From Endomychus coccineus (Eukaryota > Arthropoda > Insecta > Coleoptera > Endomychidae): 64,000 nt of DNA. Below the pieces are notes generated by a model. The model made no database searches. It was not told where the DNA came from and saw only the letters and a list, made by a program, of their open reading frames with translations. The DNA lies in NCBI GenBank assembly GCA_958510875.1, contig OY294067.1:280321242-280385241 (forward strand), written 5' to 3'. A program made the position numbers and the translations under genes. Below, piece after piece: positions 33,271 through 44,735 of this stretch; the first letter of the stretch is position 1; the number at the start of each line of letters is the position of its first letter.

Positions 33271-33469
33271 GGCGTTGCTGATCCTTAATTAAACCGCTTG
33301 CTCGCTTCATGGACGGATGCATGCTGTGCAACTGTGTGTGCATGTATATCATCAATATGTCGTTATCACGTTACTTCTTACACTGTTTTAGTAATTTTTT
33401 GTTCATATGACTCGATGATTCATAGTTGGGAAACTATACATTATATTAAAATTAATGGAGAAATGGCAG

Positions 33470-34060
33470 AGATTTTTAAATGGGGATCTGATAATCTTCA
33501 CAAAAACTTGGCTTTCTATTCCGTGCCAAGAGCTACTTTACATCCCAGCTGCTCCTTATAATCTACAAAGTACAGATTCGACTTGTCCTGGAGTACTCTT
33601 CACATGTTTGGACTTCGGCTCCCAAATATACGCTGAAGCTCTTGGATTCTATGCAGAAGAGTTATTCGTCTGATTGATGATGTTACACTTAGGAGTTCAT
33701 TGACCTCTCTAGAATATCGTAGAAAGATGGGGGATTTCTCCCTTTTCTATAAATATTTCCATGGTCGGTGATCATCAGAAATCTGGTATGTTTTTCCACC
33801 ACTAGAGCTTCCAGATAGGTGGACTAGACGAGCTCAAACTAAGACACCTCTTCATTGTCAAGCTCAAGACCTGCCGAACTTCTTCCTACCAGACTTCATT
33901 TTTCTATCGAACAACGAAGTTGTGGAACTGTTTACCTAGTGAGGTATCTCCCTATGCCTATAACCTCCAAACCTTCAAGAAAAATAGGAATGCCTATCTT
34001 CTCGCCCTACATTCCACAGCTACCTCACGCGATGTTCTTCGAACATTATATCAGAGAAAC
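33470..34060 (+). pseudogene. Non-LTR reverse transcriptase C-terminal relic
   Basis: Read across several frames: SQLLLIIYKVQIRLVLEYSS with HVWTSAPKYTLKLLDSMQKR and VIRLIDDVTLRSSLTSLEYR. This is the thumb and C-terminal region after the polymerase in the family that also gives 29040-29880, which ends with the matching FHGRCSSEI. The catalytic domain is missing. Frame breaks occur near 33540, 33760 and 33940. Confidence 0.75.
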
Positions 34061-34149
34061 TGGAAAATTATGTAATCAAGTACTAACTTGCAGTTTGATT
34101 CCAATCATATTCAACACTTAAATGGGTATATCTCGGAAAGCAAACTTTT

Positions 34150-34245
34150 ATGATAATGGGATATGTACACGATAATAACTGTGGGGGATTACTCCCCCTG
34201 CCTTCCCGTCGTCAGACTTTAGACATGCTACGCAGGACCCTCTCA
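34150..34245 (+). repeat. GC-rich repeat block, left part (interrupted by hAT)
   Basis: GGGGGATTACTCCCCCTGCC and following bases continue at 35975 once the hAT element is removed: ACCCTCTC then CTACTTCAACAGCACGCC. Confidence 0.55.
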
Positions 34246-34560
34246 CAGAGTCGTAGCAAGCTTTACTGGCGCCCTAGGCAATTTCGAAAATGTTCGCCTC
34301 TTCCCCCTCTGAAATTTGCAAAAATGATATAATAAGACTTGTATTTTTTAAGTGACCGATCTATAAACGAACGGAACAAGCGGAACAAACTTGGAGGCTG
34401 GAAACGCATGAAAAAGAGAGAAATTTTGAATATCTAAAAAAAATATTCTTTATCGCAACGCTTATATCGCCTTATATGACTGACATATTATTCAAATCGA
34501 CAAAAATAGCATTTTTATTCTATTAAAACAGACTGCGCCCTATTAGCATATTACATACAA

Positions 34561-35791
34561 CTAGCTGACCCGGCAAACGTTGTATTGCCATGTGAATAAT
34601 TTCTAGAGAATTTCTAGTTAAAAAAAAGTGTGTAAGGATGTGGTATATGAGTGAAAAAGGCATGGAGCGCTGTGAACGATGAGGGAATATAAAAATAACA
34701 AAACACCAAACATAAATTTATTATAATATATTTTAAGTAATAATTATTTATATCATTAATTCATTACATAATATTAATCTCTCAATGCTACAGCGTGAAC
34801 AATATTTTTTGTTAGCCCGTCTTTAGCTAATACAAACAAACTTGATGGTTTACCCACTCGAGAGCATGCAACGTATAATTGTCCGTGTGAAAAACATGGT
34901 GTGCTCAAATCTAAGCCACAGACAGACATTGTTTGGCCTTGGGATTTATTAATAGTCATTGCAAATGTCAATCTAATCGGAAATTGAATACGCTTAAATT
35001 GAATTGGCACATCTGTGGGTATAATATGTATTCGTGGTATTAATATATGTTCACCTCGAAACTTGTCATTTAAAATGGTGGCTTCGATAACGTTTTTCAT
35101 TAATTTTTTAATGACTAATCGCGAACCGTTGCACAGCCGTGGCGGGTTCAAATTACGAAGCAAAATAATTGGAGATCCAACCAATTGTAAGTTATGCGGT
35201 GGCATATACGGTGGCATGCCTGGCAAATCAAGTAAGTTCAAAAACTCTGTTGGAAAATTTACAGCTTCAGTGGCATCACAAACTGTATCGATAGATTTAT
35301 ATGATACTAAGTCCCCTGGCAATAACTGTTGTATCTTCAGATTCAAAATGTCAACGTCCACATTTTTTGCCGTTAAAGTTGCTCTTTCTGCAAGCCACTC
35401 GAGATTTATGTAATTCGTGTGTACATCGGGTAGACACATGGAGAGGATAACTTACCAATTGATAATAATTGATCTTATCGAGCGGGAAAAAAATTATAAA
35501 ATTATTAAAATGACTATTAAAAAGCAGGGGTTGGTGCTAGAAAAGTGAAAATTTAGGGTTGTATGTATTTTTAATGATACATAATAAGAAAATACGAAAC
35601 AAATTTTTATCCAAAAAATTACAAAAATTTTTTTGGGGCGAACACCCCTTATCACTTAGGGGTTTGAAAGATAGATAGTAGCCGATTCTCAGACTTATTG
35701 AATATGCATAAGAAATTTCATAAGAATCGGTCGAGCCGTTAAGGAGGAGTATGGGAACGAACATTGTGACACGAGAATTTTATATATTAGA
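34561..35791 (-). mobile_element. Helitron, 1.23 kb, internally deleted
   Basis: The minus-strand 5' end is TCTAATATATAAAATTCTCG at 35791, followed by TGTCACAATGTTCGTTCCCA, the usual start of an insect Helitron group. The 3' end is GTTTGCCGGGTCAGCTAG at 34561, with the CTAG terminus and a GGCAA/TTGCC hairpin about 15 bases before it. The element sits between A and T, as Helitrons do. It keeps only the end of the helicase gene; the Rep domain is missing, so it depends on a helper. Confidence 0.92.
34774..35439 (-). pseudogene. Helitron Pif1-like helicase, C-terminal 221 residues
   Basis: Open frame without internal stops, but only the last part of the Rep/helicase protein (normally over 1000 residues). 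Visible helicase motifs: GMPPYMPPHNLQLVGSPIIL with LRNLNPPRLCNGSRL; FPIRLTFAMTINKSQGQTM; and the last motif GQLYVACSRVG. These correspond to the late motifs of Pif1 helicases. The ATP-binding Walker motifs and the rolling-circle Rep nuclease lie in the deleted part. It ends about 210 bp before the Helitron 3' end, normal for the family. Confidence 0.9.
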
Positions 35792-35974
35792 TAAATAATG
35801 AAGAAAGATTGAATCGCTGCTAGAAACTCGACGAGAAACATAAGAATCATATTAAGTGCAGCGACTTCTTCTTCTTGGGGCGTGTCGCCCAAATTCTTTG
35901 TCGTGACACGGCGCCCCTTTTGTGATGGCGCCCGAGGCAAGTGCCTCAGTTGCCACACTCTTGCTACGGCTCTG

Positions 35975-36570
35975 CCCTCTCCTACTTCAACAGCACGCCA
36001 TCTGCCCGGCAGAGACCAACGCCTTACTTGGAGAGGAGACGGTCTTTTGAACCATCTGGGCTCCTCTCCCCCTGCCTACTCGTATTCATATTACTTGCAA
36101 CTACTTCGTTTGACGAGTAGCCGTCGGCCCCCTATCATCGGCCTACAACATATCATTACCCTGGCCGCGAATCAATTACCCAGAGACCTGGGATAAGAAG
36201 CACATCGGACATTAGGAGTAAAGCCATGTGGTGCAGCATTTTACCCACGCAGAGGCAGTAATTCTTCGCCCCTTGCGGGCGCTTGCTTGCTAGACTTATA
36301 TATTGCCCCTTCTGGGCTTTAGTCAATTCCACCTTCTCGTGTTACCTGTTTCACCAGGAACGTTTGACGAGTCACCGTTCGGCTTCGTTCAAATAGCCTA
36401 CCGCATATGTCTACCGAGCCCGTGAATCCATTTCGACCAGAGTACTGGGATAGGAAGGTATATGGTGCACAGTTCACCGGATCTTATGCATTGACAACTG
36501 TTAGTTTCGCCCCGTGGAGTTACTTATCTCGAGATCCGCGCAAAGGAGGTTGCTTACTGAATCTACAGTA
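35975..36570 (+). repeat. GC-rich block with two ~257-bp imperfect tandem units
   Basis: CGTTTGACGAGTAGCCGTCG at about 36107 and CGTTTGACGAGTCACCGTTC at about 36364 start two units. Both continue with GGCCTAC or AGCCTACCG, then GCGAATC or GTGAATCC, then GACCTGGGATAAGAAG or GTACTGGGATAGGAAG, and CTTCGCCCC or TTTCGCCCC. Clearly richer in GC than its neighbours. No protein family recognised in any frame. Confidence 0.55.
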
Positions 36571-36814
36571 GCGATCAAGATAGATTGAATCATCGTAAAC
36601 TACACTAAATTGACTACATCAGGATATTACCCAATAAATTAACATCGATGACGCTACTGTTGTGTGTTTGTGGTCATAAGAAAAATGTTCCAATCTCCAC
36701 ATAATAGAGTTGAAGTGATCCAAAATCATTGTATTGCTTTACAAGATGGACAAGTTTTACTTCCACGGCTTAGACGGTTGGGTCTGACGACCATGTAAAA
36801 ATGAGCGAACGTTG

Positions 36815-36980
36815 TCTGGTCACGGTTTATCGATAAGACATGTTACAAGATTATTTATGCTTACCACAAATACTTCAAGTGAATTGCATCAATCGAATGC
36901 TTGGTCTAGTTATGGTTAGGTTAGGCCCATCCTAACCCCATCTGCGTCGAATCTTTATCTTTTAAACTGAACCTGTATAT
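36815..36980 (+). repeat. Dispersed repeat, copy 1 (partner 61655-61860)
   Basis: TGGTCACGGTTTATC, TTATTTATGCTTACCACAAA, CTTCAAGTGA, TCAATCGAATG and GAATCTTTATC recur in order at 61655-61830 with modest divergence. Non-coding. Confidence 0.55.
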
Positions 36981-38164
36981 AAGGAAAATTGTATTTCAAA
37001 TAGCGCGCCTATTGGCCGCTGTTATGCCGGTGGTAGCAAATGCGAAATTATCTATGCCCGCTTTTTAGTTCTTCACATTTGTTGACACTTATTTGAAGTT
37101 ATTCAGACGTCTACCTTTTCCAATTGTAATTCGCGTCTTGTTGGACCATTAAACTTTTATCTTGTGAGTGGAAACTGACCTTTCCAGAACTACCATGGTG
37201 TTATAATTTGTCAGACTGTTTCCCGTATTGAGAAGTTTTATCAGAATATCAAGTAAAGTAATGATATTATGCAAAACAGAGGATATAAAGGTCGTTAGCG
37301 TTGATAGTTTTAGTGCAAACTAATGTACACGTATTCAGTTTGTCTTCTTCCAACTCGCATATCAAGAAACATAGTCCTATTTGATCTGCTGTGAATAGTT
37401 GATTTCAGATTTTTAATGGGAAATAATCAATTCATTGAAATTTTATATCTAACGTACATGAAATTATTTATTCTCAATTAAAAATAGTTTTCCTAGATCC
37501 TAGGACAAATGGAAAGTGCGTCCCGATTATCAATTTGAGAATGATAATTTCAACTGTAACTATCAAATTATTCATAAAGCTTCATTCCCCAGCATGAGCA
37601 TCATCAATAAATGGATTGGAATTAAAAAAGAGTCAGGTTTCCTATTTAGAGGTATGAATAAGGCGGTTTCTTTTCAACGTAAATTCTTCGTTCATTAGGT
37701 TGTTATAATGCAAACCTTGTAATGCGGCGAAGATAATCCCGACGCAAATTGGTTAGTGCAACTAATCCAGGTAAATTCAACGGACATACCGAAGGGTCAG
37801 GTTAATCCCATTCTTAATCGTCCAGGTATCGCACCACAAGTATATATAGGAGCGGTTGTTTTTTATCTTTATAATTATCCTACAATTATATTTGTTATAA
37901 TCTGAAATGAGATTTAAAACGAATAGTGCAAACTGTTGTAGCTATCCCCAGTAGCCAAGAATCTTAAAGCTACAGCTAGTCGAACTTTGACTGGTATAGA
38001 ATCTCGCCATCCAGATTCCTATTTTGTGAAAGTTTACAAAGTCAGTAATTTTTGTTATACTTAGCTAGATAGCAGCTGTACACTTTAGCTAAACAAATAG
38101 CTGCGTCTATGACCACCTCGAGGTCGATCATACAATACGGAAAATAAGTATACATATTTCTTTA
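36981..38164. other. Non-coding stretch, nothing recognised
   Basis: AT-rich. The frame 37516-37698 (+) shows no domain. Confidence 0.45.
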
Positions 38165-38400
38165 AAAATTGTGTTATCTGGAATCTCTCGTGATGGAACA
38201 ACATACGAGATTTCTGATGAACACTTGGAAATATCTATAGGAAAGGGAGAGATCTCCCACCTTTCTACGATGTTCTAGAGAGGTTAATGAACTCGTAAGT
38301 GTGACATCATCTATTAAACAAGTAGCCCTCTTCTGGATAGAATCCAAGATATTCAGCGTATGTTTGGGAGCCGAACTCCAAAAATGTAAACATGTTTTGT
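38165..38400 (-). pseudogene. Non-LTR reverse transcriptase C-terminal scrap
   Basis: The inverse complement matches 33600-33800: TTTCTACGATGTTCTAGAGA, TTAATGAACTC, GAATCCAAGA and GAGCCGAA all have counterparts there. No open frame remains. Confidence 0.65.
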
Positions 38401-38819
38401 AGATAAATAAATAAACCTAAAGCCAACTCTGGGAACACTTATTCACTTATAAGTAATTATTTGTCAACTAATCACGAGTGATGACTACCTGGAATAGATC
38501 TTTATTTTCGGCTAAGGAATACCTACAGGTTTCATTCGTTAGGAACAGCATAATGTCGCTTTAACAGTGGTGGCAATTTACACTTATTTTGACGTATTTC
38601 GCGTGATTTCGCAGTCTTAGCTTTAAATTTAGTTTACATAATATATTTGATAATGGCTGCAACGCAACGAAGAGTGCTTTATATAAGTTATAATTTATAT
38701 GGAAGACTTAAATTATATTATAAACGAACAAATTTCGATTGTCGACTAACAATCATATACGGAGCAAATGGATTCGCCTTGCCATCATGGCCATCATTAT
38801 ATAAAAAAATTGTGTTTGT
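38401..38819. other. Non-coding stretch, nothing recognised
   Basis: No supported gene or repeat. Confidence 0.4.
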
Positions 38820-39241
38820 CAATATGGGTCACGACACCCCAAGAGGGTCGGCAAAGTCTACCGCGGGGCTCCCGGTCGAGTAAAAAGCAAGAGATGTAGG
38901 TTCTGCATTATAAATAAAAATACAACAATTTCAGTGAGAAGGCTGTGTGTCGAATAGTGATTTTTTCAGAAGCAAATAACCAAATCTTTTTCTAATTGGA
39001 GCCTATTTCTCTCCTTAGATTTTATATTCACCATTGGATAGGAAGTGGCGAATGGCACAAATAATTTCAAAGGTTCCCTTGCCAGCTCTGGATATTCTTC
39101 TTTTCTCTTCATTCTAAAGACTTCAATACTTAGCAAATTAAATTCCATCTTAAGCATGCCGCCAGCAGCAAACTCTATAAGTTTTTCTTTCATGTTCGTG
39201 GTCAGATCAGCCAGTTGTACGGACATATAAAAAAAAAACAA
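38820..39241 (-). pseudogene. hAT transposase C-terminus (ZBED/FAM200-like) and 3' tail
   Basis: The minus frame 39241-38966 reads LTTNMKEKLIEFAAGGMLKM, then EEYPELAREPLKLFVPFATS, then NIKSKERNRLQLEKDL. This is the C-terminal dimerisation region of a ZBED-type hAT transposase, although the usual Cys-Glu-x-x-Phe-Ser block between FATSYP and the NIKSK segment is missing, so a deletion has removed it. Downstream on that strand, at 38885-38820, CCGGGAGCCCCGCGG and GGGGTGTCGTGACCC look like the hAT 3' terminal region. No matching left end is seen. Confidence 0.75.
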
Positions 39242-39262
39242 GAATTTAGTATCGATCTATGA

Positions 39263-40083
39263 TACAGGGTGTTGAAATCGAAAAAAAAATTCGTTTTTTG
39301 CGAATATCTCCGGAACCGTTTATTGTACAGAAAACAGCTTTTGTGAGCATTTTCTACTCATAGCAAGCTATGTTCTGTGCGGTGAAAAAATTTTTTTTAG
39401 TCATAATTGGTGAAGATTTTGAAGGGATAGGGGTGTTTTTCTCCCCAACTTCTATGCCACTGAAAAAAGTACGGTTTTGAGACAACCATTTGAACCGCCA
39501 ATGTTTTCTACACAAAAAAGATACTCTTGGTCATGAGCTCTAAAGTTGACCGTTTTCGAGAAAAATCAACTTTTATGTTGAAAAACATGGTCAATCCTTT
39601 GGTTTTGTTACTTGTTCAAACATTTGAATAAATTTTGTTTAATTAGTAAGAATTGACCATGTTTACCAACATAAAAGTTGATTTTTCTCGAAAACGGTCA
39701 ACTTTAGAGCTTATGACCACGTACCTTTTTTGTGTAGAAAACATTGGCGGTTCAAATGGTTGTCTCAAAACCATACTTTTTTCAGTGGCGTAGAAGTTGG
39801 GGAGAAAAACACACACTACCTCTTCAAAATCTTCACCAATTAAGAGTAAAAAAAAAATTTATCACACAGAACATAGCTTACTATGAGTAGAAAATGCTTA
39901 CAAAAGTTGAATTCTGTACGATAAACGGTTCCGGAGATATTCGCAAAAAACGAAATTTTTTTTTCAATTTCAATCTCGAAAACGGAGCCTTCTACGACAT
40001 ATGTTTATAGGAACTTTTCTTCTTAAAAACACTTGTTCTATCTCCTGTTGCAGTTTGTCTACAAAAAACTGACTCATCCTGTA
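39263..40083. mobile_element. Foldback/MITE family A, copy 2 (both arms kept)
   Basis: TACAGGGTGTTGAAATCG at 39263; ATATCTCCGGAACCG and the conserved arm follow, with the loop near 39600-39655 and the inverse arm to CATCCTGTA at 40083. Both arms contain GGTGAAGATTTTGAAG or its inverse and the segment ending CACACAGAACATAG. The left outermost 110 bp present in copy 1 is missing here. Confidence 0.75.
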
Positions 40084-40130
40084 TAGTGAGCGTGGCAAAA
40101 TAATAATAAGGAGTTATAGTCATTCGATAT

Positions 40131-40510
40131 ACCTATATGTGTATAATATCCTTTTAAAGTGATAAATAAAGAGTTAAATTCAATTAAATCAATAGTATTT
40201 CACAAGCATTTGTCATTTTCATTTTATATTTTTCATTGCAACATCAAATTCAATTAATATCTTTGGTTTAATTATTTGTATTTCAATTCTCAATTTTATC
40301 ACATAGTTTGAACATTTCATTAGTGTTAATTGGAGGACAGTGCATCATTATATTTCTCATATATTTGTAATTAACTCATTCGCGTTGGTCAATTTAAATA
40401 ATTGCCGAACTGTGAATTTTGTTTATGAGATATAATCGGAATGGATACTATTAAAAGCCAGTAGCGACAGTGCTTCTTGCGATTTGTAAAACGCTATTTA
40501 AAAAGGGAGG
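40131..40510 (+). repeat. Dispersed repeat, copy 2 (partner 33027-33270), with about 150 extra bases
   Basis: TATGTGTATAATATCCTTTT at 40136, then about 150 bases absent from copy 1, then TTAGTGTTAATTGGAGGACA, TTAACTCATTCGCGTTGGTC and AACTGTGAATTTTGTTTATG. Confidence 0.65.
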
Positions 40511-41135
40511 TTTTAATGCACCTGTAAATTATCTCGCGCGTTATAATTTTCCCGGGATATCATATCCATAGATGAAAAAAGTTAATTGAATTATGGCAGG
40601 GAAAATACAAAATATAATGACGGAGAGAATCAGCCATGTGCGGTGATATAGGTATTCCTAAATCGTAGGAAAAGTTATGATATCCTTTCTACCGAAATTA
40701 ATTAACAATAGTGCGGACGGCAATAATCCTCTGTGTTACGGTAGGATAATTTAACGAATTGAAAGAGAAGCAGCGTGTGTGAGGTGGAGGTGGTAGTAGT
40801 TGTATCGATTGTGGTAGGCGCCAAAGCTATGTGTCAGTTGCATACCACGTACATCGATTACATACCACAAAATTTCCCACAATAATACCTTTAGAAGTAC
40901 ATCAACGGTTCATCAATACACGCTTGCCAAATAATTTAGCATCAATGGAATAATTCAACTTGCCAACGTGCTACAATCATGGTTGTTATATCCCACATAA
41001 TAACCTGCAAGACCGGGTTCTTTTCGATATATAGGTGAGTCAGAAGTAGATAAAAAAAATTTAACTCCAAGATTCTTCTCGCCAAAATGGTTTTTAATCA
41101 AATACATTTTTGTTCTGACATTCCTCCTTACAAAG
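40511..41135. other. Non-coding stretch, nothing recognised
   Basis: No supported gene or repeat. Confidence 0.4.
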
Positions 41136-41269
41136 GTACAGGGTGTTGAAATTTAGGAATAAGAATAGTTTTCTTTTCTAATCTCAAACGGATGGAACGA
41201 TTGTTTTGAAATTTGGTGTAATGAATGACACTATTAATAGCTATTACGCAGTTTTTACGATCATAGTTA
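41136..41269 (+). repeat. TACAGGGTG-type MITE fragment
   Basis: GTACAGGGTGTTGAAATTTA opens a stretch that runs to the hAT end at 41270 and has no other end. Confidence 0.45.
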
Positions 41270-42566
41270 CAGTGGCGGTTAGTGCGTTATGAGAGAAGGT
41301 GGGCACAAGAAAAAAGTTACCTATTTTTGATACATAAAATCCATTCTCCTATTTTTCATGCTGGAAAAAACGTCTATGACTTTGTTGTCAAAATCCGGGA
41401 TAGACTGGACCAACTTCTTTTCTATTGATAGGACCGCTAATGCGTTCAGTCGATCTTCTGACATTGTGCTTTTCAGACAAGTTTTAATGCATTTGAGGGT
41501 GGAAAAAACTACGTTCACATTCTGCTGTCGATATGGGCGTTGTACAAATAATATCCAACAGTTTGTATGTTTCAGTCAAAACTTTTTTCATATTTTTGTC
41601 TGTTCTGAACACTAAACGTGGCAAAATACCACCTACGTCACACATGCCATCGCGCTCATAAATTGCTGAAAGTTCACTTTTTAATTTTACACTGTCTAAC
41701 ATAGGATAAGATTTCACAGTTTCATCAAAATGTTTTTGTGGAAATGCATGTCTATAGTTTTATCAAATATCTTTGCTGCTAAAATCAAATCGGTCGCTAA
41801 TTTGACTTAAAATAATGTTACATATTTCCTTTGCAATAACAGCTCTGTTATCTCCAGCTGTCGTTTTTTGTCTTTCCCAGCAGGTTCTTCATTATTGCGT
41901 CTTGATTGTCATTGTTCGTAGAATTTCTAATTCGAATAATTTGCTGTTGGAATTGTTCAATTGCCTTTTGAGCACTGTCAATCCCGCCCATTTGAGTCTG
42001 ATTAAATAATATTTCAACATGTGGCTCGATGAAATGATATATATTCTCAACCAGTAGAGAAATTTCGGACACTTCAAATGTTTCAATAAACCACTTTGCT
42101 GCACTATTAGTAACTGAATTTTTGAAAGAATCCTGGTGTTCAAATAATGTGTTCACAGTTCGACTTTTGAAAATCCAGCCTGTAGGAACAGCGCGTGGTA
42201 ATCTACGTTTGACTATTTGACTATCAAGAATTACCGTTCGTTTTGGCGATCGAGTAAAAAGCTTGAAAATGACTGCCAATTTGCAAAGAAAACTTTAACT
42301 TTTTTATTGCACTGTGCCGCTCGTTTAATAATTAAATTAAATTGATGCGCGTAACAGTGAATATAATGTGCATGTAGAAATGTTCTTTTGATAATGACTT
42401 GGACACCATTTGTCTTACCACTCATCATGGACGCCCCATCGTAACTTTCAGCGATTAGTTTATTGTTATCAGACTCAGAAGGAGAATTTAAAATAGTCTG
42501 CAATTCATTCAGCAGATACATCAGAATTATGTCCACCCGGCTTAAGAAAAGACAAAAAGCGTTCAT
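41270..42566 (-). pseudogene. hAT transposase, ZMYM1/DUF4371-like, broken into at least four frames
   Basis: Minus strand, in order: 42566-42231 with ESYDGASMMSGKTNGVQVII and YIHCYAHQFNLIIKRAA (the block around the second catalytic Asp); 42279-41848 with RRLPRAVPTGWIFKSRTVNT (Arg-Leu-Pro...Trp); 41717-41484 with YKLLDIICTTPISTAECERS followed by F, the hAT dimerisation block; 41518-41321 with TLKCIKTCLKSTMSEDRLNA. Frames change near 42250, 41780 and 41500. CAGTGGCGGTTAGTGCG at 41270 is a credible hAT terminus on the 3' side of the gene; the other end and the N-terminal third are not found. Confidence 0.85.
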
Positions 42567-42941
42567 AAATTCACTTCAGACTTCACGTCTTCGAATTGAA
42601 TTCACACACTGTACACTATGAAGGCAAGACGTTTACTGGAGATACGATGCTTTGTACCCCAAACCGACGGTATAAGCGCATACGGCGAAAAAAACCATAG
42701 TCAGTCGAATCATACTTGAAATAGGTACAATTCAGAACGTTCCCCGGAACATAGTTTCGAGCGTTATCAATGCATGCGCTTGACGGGCGAAATAAAATAA
42801 TGCACTGAATTACAAGCGAATTTATTTTTGCGTTTACCTTGGTGGTGGCAAAACAAATTTATCAATCAAATAAGACTTAGTACTGAAATGATCTTAAAAT
42901 TAAAAACAATACAGAAAATAAACAAAAGTATTATTGAAGAA
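42567..42941. other. Non-coding, nothing recognised
   Basis: Lies between two transposase relics. No terminal repeat could be identified. Confidence 0.4.
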
Positions 42942-43765
42942 CTATAGCAAATGTTCGAAATGCCCACAATACAGGCTTAACACCGTCGTATTAGCGATGT
43001 ATATTCCTGTCGCACATTTAAGTTACCACGAACTTCATTTACAGCCATTGTAATTAGTTATTGCAACTGTTCTCTAGAGTTAATTACTCCGCTGTAAATC
43101 CTATGCTTTAAACATCCCCATAAAAAGAGATCGATTATCGGATTTAAGTCGGGACTTCTTGGTGGCCCCCTCACAGGACCAAACCAACAAATCCATCTAT
43201 CATGAAAATTATTATTCAGCCACTCTGTCACAAATCTTCCGGTGTGAGGAGGTACACCATCTTGTAGGAAGTACACTTGCTATCTAATAATCAACGGCAT
43301 ACAAATGGTTGTCGAGAAAGTCCATGTGATTATTTAAGTTTATGCGAGCATTAAGATCTTGCAACTACAATAAATAACCATTGAAGATTCCTCCCCAAAT
43401 ATTGATAGAAAATCGGTGTTTGAATCTTCTACTGCTCCTTAACATGTGGGTTGTTCAATGAATAATGATGCATTTTCCGAAAATTTGTAATGCCTTCTCT
43501 CCTCATAATGGCTTCATCTGTCCATAAACAGACGAAACAGAATAGGAATCATCATTTATTGTTCTAATTAGCCATGCACAGAGAAGAAAAACGTTGCTCG
43601 GCATCTCCAGGATGAACACCTGTTTAGTGGTAAGGGTGTAATAGCTTCCTATGTGGAGTTCTCAAAACAAAACTCTGTGAAAATCCTAAGTGCACAGAAA
43701 CTAGAAGCTCACTTGCAGTAGGATTGTCAAAAACTGCATCAGCTTATGAAATTCTAAGCACTCAA
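42942..43765 (-). pseudogene. DDE transposase related to the 5640-6765 gene, degraded
   Basis: Minus strand. From 43765: ASELLVSVHLGFSQSFVLRT with PHRKLLHPYH, then HPGDAEQRF, then LWTDEAIMRREGITNF with the first catalytic Asp, MHHYSLNNPH, then (43276-43058) FLQDGVPPHTGRFVTEWLNN with the second Asp, GPVRGPPRSPDLNPIIDLFL with the third, and a C-terminal GHFEHLL ending near 42942. Spacing between the second and third Asp is 42 because of one extra Ile. Several stops and frame changes. No long TIRs are seen around it, unlike its relative. Confidence 0.8.
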
Positions 43766-44735
43766 TCTTCGGAAGGTTGATGCAAATAATTGATGATTTA
43801 GGGTTCTTATATTGAGAAACCAGCAGTGGTGTTCTCTCACGACAGTGATGGATTCATAATTTGAATGAAAAAGCAAAACAATCTACTGCAGAATGTAAAT
43901 CAAAATGTCCACCTGTAACTTCTTGGTGATATTTTCCCATTACATTTTTTTGCATTTCCACTTGCTTCTTGTGCCAAAACTCCAACAAATCGCTATCATA
44001 TTTTCCCGCAGATCATTATTTAAGTTATTGTAATTAAATTAAGAAGTTTTATTTTCTATGGATGAACACAATTATTGTCATTACTAACATGTTCATTCTC
44101 TCAACATTAGACAAACTAGTATTGGTTTGGAACTGAACGTAAAATTCAAATAAGTCAGTTTGAATATTCATGAAGCTGTAGGTATAATGTGGACTTCTCT
44201 ATTGATTAGGCAGTCACTACCACGTACGTAAAAACTTGCATAATTTCAGTTCACCCTCAATATAACCCCAAGCATAGCTGTGTGAATAATACTCTTGTCG
44301 GTAATGTTTTTGCATGTGGTGGGTTTGTGATAAACAAGAAATTTTAATAGCTCCATAAAGGGTAGCATTTTCGACACCGGAAACTCATAGAGCGCCGTAT
44401 TATATTTTAAATACAATTGTAATTTTTTACTTGGAGTGAAAATAATTGCTATTAAATGGTCTAAAACAATAAGAATGAAATAACTATTAAAAGTTTGATT
44501 TTCACTAATTTTATAAAACATATTGACGGCTTCATAGTTCCTTTGGAACTAATAGACAATAATTGAATACATTCTTAGAATTCATGTTCATCCAAATATT
44601 TAATTCACAATTGCAATGGAGGTTCATAAAAAATAATAAAGATGATTCATCCGATGAAGACGAATGTGGGGTTTATTAGCTGACATGTACACAGAAAAAA
44701 CACTAATATTTGCAATGATAGACCTAGATAAAGAA
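43766..44735. other. Non-coding, one unassigned minus-strand frame
   Basis: 44521-44246 (-) encodes 91 residues rich in Leu, Ile and Lys, with no recognisable motif. Confidence 0.35.

Larger units (their letters stand above)
34246..35974. mobile_element. Short hAT element with 8-bp target duplication, enlarged by a Helitron
   Basis: The left end CAGAGTCGTAGCAAG at 34246 is inverted on the right as CTTGCTACGGCTCTG ending at 35974 (one change in 15). The flanking octamers CCCTCTCA (34238-34245) and CCCTCTCC (35975-35982) match in 7 of 8. Without the 1231-bp Helitron the element is about 500 bp, has no transposase and is non-autonomous. Subterminal GGCGCCCTAGGCAA and GGCGCCCGAGGCAA are also mirrored. 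Confidence 0.8.

Noticed and set aside
35015..35413. 132-residue plus-strand frame
   Set aside because: Antisense of the Helitron helicase frame, which has clear helicase motifs.
44246..44521. 91-residue minus-strand frame with faint similarity to hAT-like proteins
   Set aside because: The similarity is too weak to name and no other part of such a protein is present.
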